In this document: positions 43,399 through 48,917 of the stretch, piece by piece
Numbering within the stretch: the stretch's first letter is position 1
Layout: each line of letters starts with the position of its first letter
From: an uncultured Mycoplasmatales bacterium
GTDB lineage: Bacteria > Bacillota_I > Bacilli_A > UBA3375
DNA: 48,917 nt
NCBI GenBank assembly: GCA_937936465.1
Contig: CALDDH010000006.1
Coordinates: 1 to 48,917, forward strand
Direction: 5' to 3'
Translations under genes and position numbers: made by a program
Notes under the pieces: model-generated
The model's database searches: none
What the model saw: only the letters and a program-made list of their open reading frames with translations
What the model was told of the DNA's origin: nothing

Positions 43399-43698
43399 AT
43401 GGTTTGTGATATTGATAATTGTAATTTATATGAGACAAGAAATATAATTAAACATAAATGGATACCAATAATTATATATATATTAAATAAAGGTGAAATA
43501 TCATACACTAATTTATTGAATTCTATTTTATATATTTCAGATACTCAGTTATCATTAGCGCTTAAAAAATTAAAAGAAGATTCATTAATTGAGCAAACAA
43601 ATCAATTGTATACATTAAGTAGTAAAGGGCAAGAACTTGGTTTGATTATTGAATTAATGCAAAAGTTTACGATCAACCAAAAAAATACATCAGAATAG
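43399..43698 (+). CDS. HxlR-family transcription regulator
   Basis: 99-residue winged-helix protein with the HxlR pattern: an N-terminal Cys pair (MVCDIDNCNLYE), KHKWIPIIIYILNKGEISYTNLLNSI, then ISDTQLSLALKKLKEDSLIEQ. HxlR proteins often sense reactive aldehydes or oxidants through such Cys residues. SD AGGAG precedes the ATG. It is divergent from the VOC gene, a usual pairing. It is also only 13 bases before hsdR on the same strand, so it may form an operon with the restriction genes. Confidence 0.88.
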   Translation: MVCDIDNCNLYETRNIIKHKWIPIIIYILNKGEISYTNLLNSILYISDTQLSLALKKLKEDSLIEQTNQLYTLSSKGQELGLIIELMQKFTINQKNTSE

Positions 43699-43711
43699 AG
43701 GGAATAAGTAA

Positions 43712-46483
43712 ATGAATGAACATAAAGAGTTATATCAGCAAGATCGATTTATAGAAAAAATGATTGATAATGGATATCAATTATTTGATCCTAAAAATTA
43801 TCAAGATATTTTAAATAACTTTAAAAAAAAATTAGAAGAGCTTAATCAATTTAAATTATCAAATAATGAGTTTGAAACTTTTTATAACTTAATTAATCAA
43901 GGTACAGTCTTTGAAAGAACTAAAAAATTACTTAGAGAACATGATATTACACTAGATAATGGTGAATTGAAAGTCTTACGGCTAATTAATAAAGAAAAAT
44001 GGTGTGAAAATAACTTTCAAATTGCAAAAGAAGTTAAGTTAGAGAAAATTGGAATGGACGGAAAGACTTGTCGTTTAGATAGTGTAATATTTATTAATGG
44101 TCTACCTTTGACAATTATTGAGTTTAAACAAAGTGAGGTTGGAAATAGACAAGCATTAACACAAATAGTTGACTATCAAAAAGATGGTAAGTTTCATGAC
44201 CTGTTTTTATATAATCAAATCTTTGTTGTTTCAAGTTTTGCAACTAGTAGATATTTTGTTAATAATAATAAAATTGATCCAAAATTTGTTTTTCCATGGA
44301 CTGATTATGAAAACAAAGAAATTTCCCAAATGATTACAGGTAATAATACTTTTTACGATACATTCTTAAGTCGATGCTTCTTAGCTGAAATGATAGTTAG
44401 ATATATTGTTCAAAAAGATAGCAAAAAACTTAATATAATATTAAGGCCTTATCAAGTATATGCAACTAAAAGAATTTTAGAGAAAGTTAAATATAATGAT
44501 GGTGATGGGTATATTTTCCATACAACAGGAAGTGGAAAAACAATTACATCATTTAAAACATGTCAATTATTAAGTAGTTTTAAACAAATTGATAAAATTA
44601 TCTACTTAGTTGATCGCAAGGACTTAGATACGCAAACAAAAGATGAATATGAAGAACTTGAAAAGAATAGTTATGACCATGCTCAAAGTAGTTTTCATTT
44701 AAAAAAACATTTATTATCTACATCAGTTAAACCAATAATTGCAACAGTTCAGAAAATGGTCCATACGATTAATAATTTATCAGATCAGCAAAAAGAAGAT
44801 TTACTTAATAAAAGAATCGTAATTATAAATGATGAGTGTCACCGCTCACAAGGTGATGCAACAGTTAGTGCACTTAGAGAAATATTTAATCCTAATAAAA
44901 ATACTCAATACTTTGGTTTTACAGGGACACCTATTTTTGAAGAAAATCAAAAAGAAGGTGATATTCACTATAAAACTACTGAAAAAGTATTTGGTCAAGA
45001 ACTACATCGTTATTCAATTACAAATGCAGTTAAAGATGGAAATGTCTTGCAGTTTAATATTGATTATTTAAATAATCTTCATAACCCAGATTCAACTACA
45101 AATCATCCAGATCGAATTAAGAAAATATCTGAATTTATTATTAATAAACTTAATGATTATACAAATGATTTAAGGTTTAATGCTATCTTTGCTACGCAAT
45201 CTAAAAGTGATTTAAAATTATATTATAAAGCATTAAAAGAATATAATTCAACACTTAAAGAAGAAGATAAAATTAAATTTACATCAATTTTCTCAACAAA
45301 CCCTCAAGATACTGAAGAATATGCAGATAGTAGTCAAGAAGATCAATTTGTAACAGATGTAATAAATGATTTTAATCATAACTTCAATACAAGTGAATCA
45401 ACATCTGATATTAATAGTTTCAAAGGGCGTGTATATGATTATGTCCGTGAAAAGAAATTAGATTTAGTAATCGTCGTTAATATGTTATTAACAGGTTTTG
45501 ATTCACCAATGACTAAAGCATTATTTGTTGATAAGAACTTAAAGTATCACACTTTATTACAAGCTTATTCACGTGTCAATAGAATAGCTGAACATAAAGA
45601 ATATGGAAATATTATTACTTTTGTCGATCAAAAGGAAGATCGTGATAAAGCCTTGAAATTATTTTCAGCAGGGGGAACGCATACAGATTTTGAAATAAAA
45701 AATTATGATGAATTAATTGATGATTTTAATCAACAATTAAATAAAGTTAATACAGTAGTTCCAAATGTTGATGCACTTATCGATCATTTAGAAGGTGGTA
45801 ACTTGGATCAAATATATAATAGTTTAGAGTTAATTAAAGAACTACAAAAACAATATTCTTTTTTAAAGTATCACCCAAACTTTATCGAAGATGATTTAGG
45901 AATTAATAAAAAAGATTTAAATGATTTAAAAGATGCATATCGTGAAACTAAAAGAAAATTAAATGGACAATCTAAGTCTAAAGAACAAGATAATGAAGAA
46001 AACGAACAAAAAGAATTTGATTTTGAATTGAATTTATTTGAAGAAACAAATATTAATTTAGAATATTTATTGAAACTGATTCCTAATAAAATTAATGTTG
46101 ATGAAAAAGATAAAATAATTGAAAGGATAGAAGCATCAGATTATCCACAAGAAATAAGAATAAGTGCAATTCAATTTGTAAATGATAAAAATAAAGAAGA
46201 TTATCAAAGTGTTGTACAATATCTTAAGCAAGATTTTGAAAAGAAAAAAAATAATGATTTAATCAAGATGATTGAGCCATTATCAATAATGCATACAGAT
46301 GCATTTATTGAAATGACAAAAAAACAAGAAGATGGAAGCATGAGTGAGTCAAATAAGAATGATTATCAGAAAGTAATTGATAAAAAGTTAAATTATGGAG
46401 AGCAAACAAAAGTAATAGGAGAAATTTATTTTCAAGTAGCTGAAACAATAGAGAAGTATGATTTTGAAAAATATGACAAATAG
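43712..46483 (+). CDS. hsdR: Type I restriction enzyme, R subunit
   Basis: Translocase-nuclease subunit that cuts unmodified DNA far from the target site. 923 residues. The PD-ExK nuclease centre is RLDSVIFINGLPLTIIEFK (D123, E137, K139). The SF2 motor has FHTTGSGKT (270-278), DECH (374-377), GFTGTP, NMLLTGFDSP and QAYSRVNRI. The C-terminal part is helical and charged. It needs HsdM (next gene) and HsdS, which is not in the window. SD GAGGGAA. Confidence 0.96.
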   Translation: MNEHKELYQQDRFIEKMIDNGYQLFDPKNYQDILNNFKKKLEELNQFKLSNNEFETFYNLINQGTVFERTKKLLREHDITLDNGELKVLRLINKEKWCENNFQIAKEVKLEKIGMDGKTCRLDSVIFINGLPLTIIEFKQSEVGNRQALTQIVDYQKDGKFHDLFLYNQIFVVSSFATSRYFVNNNKIDPKFVFPWTDYENKEISQMITGNNTFYDTFLSRCFLAEMIVRYIVQKDSKKLNIILRPYQVYATKRILEKVKYNDGDGYIFHTTGSGKTITSFKTCQLLSSFKQIDKIIYLVDRKDLDTQTKDEYEELEKNSYDHAQSSFHLKKHLLSTSVKPIIATVQKMVHTINNLSDQQKEDLLNKRIVIINDECHRSQGDATVSALREIFNPNKNTQYFGFTGTPIFEENQKEGDIHYKTTEKVFGQELHRYSITNAVKDGNVLQFNIDYLNNLHNPDSTTNHPDRIKKISEFIINKLNDYTNDLRFNAIFATQSKSDLKLYYKALKEYNSTLKEEDKIKFTSIFSTNPQDTEEYADSSQEDQFVTDVINDFNHNFNTSESTSDINSFKGRVYDYVREKKLDLVIVVNMLLTGFDSPMTKALFVDKNLKYHTLLQAYSRVNRIAEHKEYGNIITFVDQKEDRDKALKLFSAGGTHTDFEIKNYDELIDDFNQQLNKVNTVVPNVDALIDHLEGGNLDQIYNSLELIKELQKQYSFLKYHPNFIEDDLGINKKDLNDLKDAYRETKRKLNGQSKSKEQDNEENEQKEFDFELNLFEETNINLEYLLKLIPNKINVDEKDKIIERIEASDYPQEIRISAIQFVNDKNKEDYQSVVQYLKQDFEKKKNNDLIKMIEPLSIMHTDAFIEMTKKQEDGSMSESNKNDYQKVIDKKLNYGEQTKVIGEIYFQVAETIEKYDFEKYDK

Positions 46484-46491
46484 GAGAAATT

Positions 46492-48006
46492 ATGAATGAA
46501 AAACAACAATTAGAAAAAGTACTATGGGCAATAAGTAATGATTTAAGAGGGAATATGGATGCAACAAAATTTAAAGATTATATTTTAGGAATTATTTTCT
46601 TTCGTTTCTTATCATACAATATGGTTGCAGAAATAAGAAAGTTTGATCAAGTTACAGAACTTGAAGAATTATACAATTTATACCCAAGTGAAATTAAAGA
46701 AAACTGCCTGGCAACATTAGGTTATTTTATTAATCCTAATAACTTATTTGATAACTTTGTTGATGAATATAAAGATGGTAAAAATATCTTAGAAGATTTA
46801 TCTAAAGTTTTAAAAGATATTGAAACTTCAACTTACGGTCAAGAGAGTCAAGGGGATTTTGAAGGATTATTTAGTGATTTAAATTTAACTTCGCAAGACT
46901 TAGGAATTGATGCAACTGAAAAGAATGATGCAATTGGGCAAATATTAGTTAGACTATCTGAAGTTGATTTTCAATTTACTAACTCTAAAATTGATGTATT
47001 GGGAGATGCTTATGAATATATGATTGGGCAATTTGCATCAGATGCTGGTAAAAAAGCTGGAGAGTTTTATACACCACAATCAGTTGCTAAACTATTAACT
47101 AAAATTATTGCAACAGACAAGAAAAATATTAAGAGTGTTTATGACCCGACATGTGGAAGTGGTTCATTACTTCTTCGTGTTGCACGTGAGTATGATATTA
47201 AGGCAGTTAATATATATGGTGAAGAGAAAAACACATCAACTTATAACTTGGCAAGAATGAATATGCTTATTCATAATGTTAAATATGATCGTTTTAAAAT
47301 AAATAATACAAATACACTTGAAAATCCAACGATGTTAAATCAACAATTTGATGCAGTAATTGCCAATCCACCATTCTCAGCTAATTGGGAAGCAAACTCA
47401 AAGTTTCTTGATGATAATAGATTTAAAGAATATGGTAAACTAGCACCTAAAAGTAAAGCTGATTTAGCGTTTGTCCTACATATGTTAAACCAAGTAAATG
47501 AAGAAGGAACAGTTGCAACATTATTACCACACGGTCCACTATTTAGAGGATCAGCTGAAAAGACAATTCGTGAAAAGTTATTAAAGGATAATCATATAGA
47601 TGCAGTAATTGGGTTGCCTCAAAGTATCTTTACAGCAACAGGTATTCCAACGATTATTTTAATTTTAAAGAAATGTAAAAAAGATAAAGATATCTTATTT
47701 ATTGATGCATCAAAAGAATTTACAAAAGTTAAGACTCAAAATATTTTAGAAGAAAAACATTTAGAAAAAATCATTAAAGTATATCAAGATAGATCAGTAG
47801 TTGAGAAATTTTCTCACTTAGCTACAATCGATGAAGTAGTAGAAAATGATTATAATTTAAATATACCACGTTATGTCGATACATTTGTTGAAGAGGAAAA
47901 AGTTGATTTAACAGAAGTAAGTAATTTATTAGATGAAAACACTAAGAAGTTAAAAGAAAAACAAAAAGAAATACAAGACTTTTTAAATGATACAGTCAAT
48001 AATTAA
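46492..48006 (+). CDS. hsdM: Type I restriction-modification DNA methyltransferase, M subunit
   Basis: N6-adenine methyltransferase, 504 residues. An N-terminal helical domain (LWAISNDLRGNMDATKFKDYILG) leads to GEFYTPQSVAKLL, the AdoMet motif DPTCGSG (218-224), and the catalytic NPPF (292-295). The C-terminus is a coiled-coil-like tail that normally contacts HsdS. SD TAGGAG is eight bases after the hsdR stop. The expected hsdS is absent: the next 300 bases hold a small toxin-antitoxin-like locus. Confidence 0.96.
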   Translation: MNEKQQLEKVLWAISNDLRGNMDATKFKDYILGIIFFRFLSYNMVAEIRKFDQVTELEELYNLYPSEIKENCLATLGYFINPNNLFDNFVDEYKDGKNILEDLSKVLKDIETSTYGQESQGDFEGLFSDLNLTSQDLGIDATEKNDAIGQILVRLSEVDFQFTNSKIDVLGDAYEYMIGQFASDAGKKAGEFYTPQSVAKLLTKIIATDKKNIKSVYDPTCGSGSLLLRVAREYDIKAVNIYGEEKNTSTYNLARMNMLIHNVKYDRFKINNTNTLENPTMLNQQFDAVIANPPFSANWEANSKFLDDNRFKEYGKLAPKSKADLAFVLHMLNQVNEEGTVATLLPHGPLFRGSAEKTIREKLLKDNHIDAVIGLPQSIFTATGIPTIILILKKCKKDKDILFIDASKEFTKVKTQNILEEKHLEKIIKVYQDRSVVEKFSHLATIDEVVENDYNLNIPRYVDTFVEEEKVDLTEVSNLLDENTKKLKEKQKEIQDFLNDTVNN

Positions 48007-48031
48007 AATAAATCATTAGTAATGAAATTAA

Positions 48032-48059
48032 TTGACACGTTAAATTGATATGCTATAAT
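48032..48059 (+). promoter_or_regulatory. Strong consensus promoter of a short RNA
   Basis: TTGACA (48032-48037), a 16-base spacer and TGC-TATAAT (48051-48059). Both boxes are perfect and the -10 is extended, the best promoter in the window. No ORF follows; a terminator follows about 60 bases after the start point. Confidence 0.85.
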
Positions 48060-48065
48060 ATAAAT

Positions 48066-48126
48066 GTATATCATTACAATTAATGTAAATTATAAAGAAG
48101 TCCCTCTGCAAAAGGGCTTCTTATTT
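48066..48126 (+). ncRNA. Predicted antisense RNA (antitoxin) of a type I system
   Basis: Transcript of about 60 bases predicted from the strong promoter at 48032-48059 to the terminator at 48095-48122. It holds ATATCATTACAA (48068-48079) and AATGTAAAT (48082-48090). These occur again, as 12/12 and 8/9 matches, in the start region of the hydrophobic peptide gene facing it (48161-48172 and 48177-48185). The RNA is therefore complementary to the peptide mRNA just after its start codon, and again at the shared terminator. This matches RNA II of the par/Fst design. Prediction only. Confidence 0.65.
48095..48122. terminator. Shared terminator of toxin mRNA and antisense RNA
   Basis: AAGAAG-T-CCCT (48095-48105), loop CTGCAAA, AGGGCTTCTT (48113-48122), then ATTTT. 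Ten pairs with one bulged T. It stands between two convergent transcripts and may act in both directions, though the minus-strand T tract is weak. Confidence 0.75.
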
Positions 48127-48188
48127 TAATGTTTGATGGCAACTATTAATAACAGCAACAATATCATTACAAGAATAATGAAAATCAT
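48126..48188 (-). CDS. Small hydrophobic peptide, likely type I toxin
   Basis: 20-codon gene read as MIFIILVMILL, then LLLIVAIKH: one membrane span with a short charged tail. It is preceded by a perfect SD (AAGGAGG, 48192-48198) three bases before the ATG. Peptides of this size and make-up, such as Ibs or Fst, insert in the membrane and are held down by an antisense RNA. The predicted antisense RNA lies in the convergent unit at 48066-48126. The promoter is less clear: TATAAT at 48271-48266 (minus strand) would give a leader of about 70 bases. No similarity to a named toxin can be claimed. Confidence 0.65.
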   Translation of the reverse strand: MIFIILVMILLLLLIVAIKH

Positions 48189-48306
48189 AATCCTCCTTAT
48201 ATATGTGAAGGTCATAAGATTAGACTAATACTTAAGTGTTTAAAATAAATAGAGTATCTAATTCAATTATATTTGATATTAATACTAATTCAGAAAGAAG
48301 ATGAAT

Positions 48307-48917
48307 ATGCAAAAGAAATTAAAAATAATAATTAGTTTACTAATCTTAACATTTATCTTGTCTGGGTGTATAAAAATTAGAGATACAGAAATTATCCAAA
48401 AAGATATTGGTTATAATCATACGTATCAAATTGATGACAATAATGAATTGATTGATCCAGAACAAGATCAAGATATCGATTTATGGGAAGATATTAAAAT
48501 TATATTACCTATTGATGTAATTGAAGAGTATGTAGTTGAGTTTAAAATTTACACTGATGGCCGTAATGGTGAATTAGCATATGTCGAGCAAATAGATTAT
48601 GAAAATGATTATTGGCAAATAAGCGTTGACTATAAAGATACATACAATATGAAAAAAGAATACTCTAATGAATTTTATAAAACAATTATTCATGAATTTT
48701 TTCATGTTTTATCAATTAATAATAATCAATCAACTTTAGATAACTGTAGTGATTGTAAAACATTTGATGATCAAGAATATTACTATCAAGATTCTTATGT
48801 TGGACTTTGGATTGATGAATTTTGGCCAACAAGAGATATACAAAGGATTTCTAAAAATGATGGATATTGGAATAAGAAAATTTATCGAGAAAACAAATTT
48901 GTAACTGAATATGCATC
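48307..48917 (+). CDS. Lipoprotein with HExxH metallopeptidase motif (cut by window end)
   Basis: Exported lipoprotein: signal peptide with LSGC lipobox, Cys at about residue 21, to be cut by LspA (19972). H129-E-F-F-H133 in TIIHEFFHVLSI is a zincin active-site motif. A C-S-D-C pair follows, so it may be a surface metallopeptidase; the rest is not recognised. I chose ATG 48307 because AGAAAGAAG (48292-48300) is too close to the ATG at 48301. The frame is open to the window end, so the C-terminus is missing. Confidence 0.75.
   Translation, partial: MQKKLKIIISLLILTFILSGCIKIRDTEIIQKDIGYNHTYQIDDNNELIDPEQDQDIDLWEDIKIILPIDVIEEYVVEFKIYTDGRNGELAYVEQIDYENDYWQISVDYKDTYNMKKEYSNEFYKTIIHEFFHVLSINNNQSTLDNCSDCKTFDDQEYYYQDSYVGLWIDEFWPTRDIQRISKNDGYWNKKIYRENKFVTEYA

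Noticed and set aside
1-48917. Mycoplasma genetic code (TGA as Trp)
   Set aside because: Several intact genes end in TGA overlapping the next ATG, and no gene needs TGA as a sense codon.

Overview
The window is very AT-rich bacterial DNA. TGA is used as a stop: ispE, the HEPN-like gene, the alpha/beta hydrolase and mtlA all end on TGA, and Trp is TGG throughout. That rules out the Mycoplasma/Spiroplasma code. The sequence also has a MEP isoprenoid pathway, FtsZ/SepF/YlmG/LspA/RluD in Firmicutes order, strong Shine-Dalgarno (SD) sites and no visible peptidoglycan genes. Together these fit a wall-less or reduced Firmicutes relative of the Acholeplasma/Haloplasma/Izemoplasma type. This placement is inference.

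Layout. 1-374: 3' end of an IS3-type transposase. 414-989: plsY on the minus strand. 1057-9884: one long plus-strand run (rdgB, ispD, DnaD-like, tsaB, ispE, priA, hslO, metal ABC ATPase and permease, and a TsaE protein fused to SnoaL-like domains). 9885-12327: an accessory island with a HEPN-like gene overlapping a membrane-protein gene, then decayed coding sequence. 12328-27353: hydrolase, FtsA-like, ftsZ, sepF, ylmG, ileS, an unknown membrane protein, lspA, rluD, recD2, an AI-2E family permease, alaS and a terminator. 27379-38944: carbohydrate region with a double-GH18 secreted chitinase, the mannitol PTS operon mtlA-mtlR-mtlF-mtlD behind a CRE-like site, an RpiR regulator and a GH4 phospho-glycosidase. 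38946-42785: two APC-family permeases flanking a decayed secreted-protein gene. The first permease has a long structured leader. 42812-48006: a VOC protein divergent from an HxlR regulator, followed by type I restriction genes hsdR and hsdM without hsdS. 48032-48300: a probable type I toxin-antitoxin locus. 48307-end: start of a lipoprotein with an HExxH motif.

How the genes work together. The first run mixes isoprenoid synthesis, t6A tRNA modification (tsaB, tsaE), replication restart (priA, DnaD-like), oxidative-stress folding (hslO) and metal uptake. The second is a division cluster joined to translation genes. The third suggests that secreted chitinase releases chito-oligosaccharides, while mannitol is taken up and phosphorylated by the PTS. 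The GH4 enzyme may act on phosphorylated disaccharides.

Most notable: (1) a 20-residue hydrophobic ORF facing a very strong promoter across a shared terminator, with a bipartite direct repeat that makes the two RNAs complementary, like the par/Fst and Ibs/Sib classes; (2) a riboswitch-like leader for the minus-strand permease at 38946-40490, with a further hairpin that separates the SD from the start codon; (3) the TsaE-SnoaL fusion with a good internal ribosome start; (4) the HEPN-like plus membrane-protein pair with a T7 tract at the end of the second frame.
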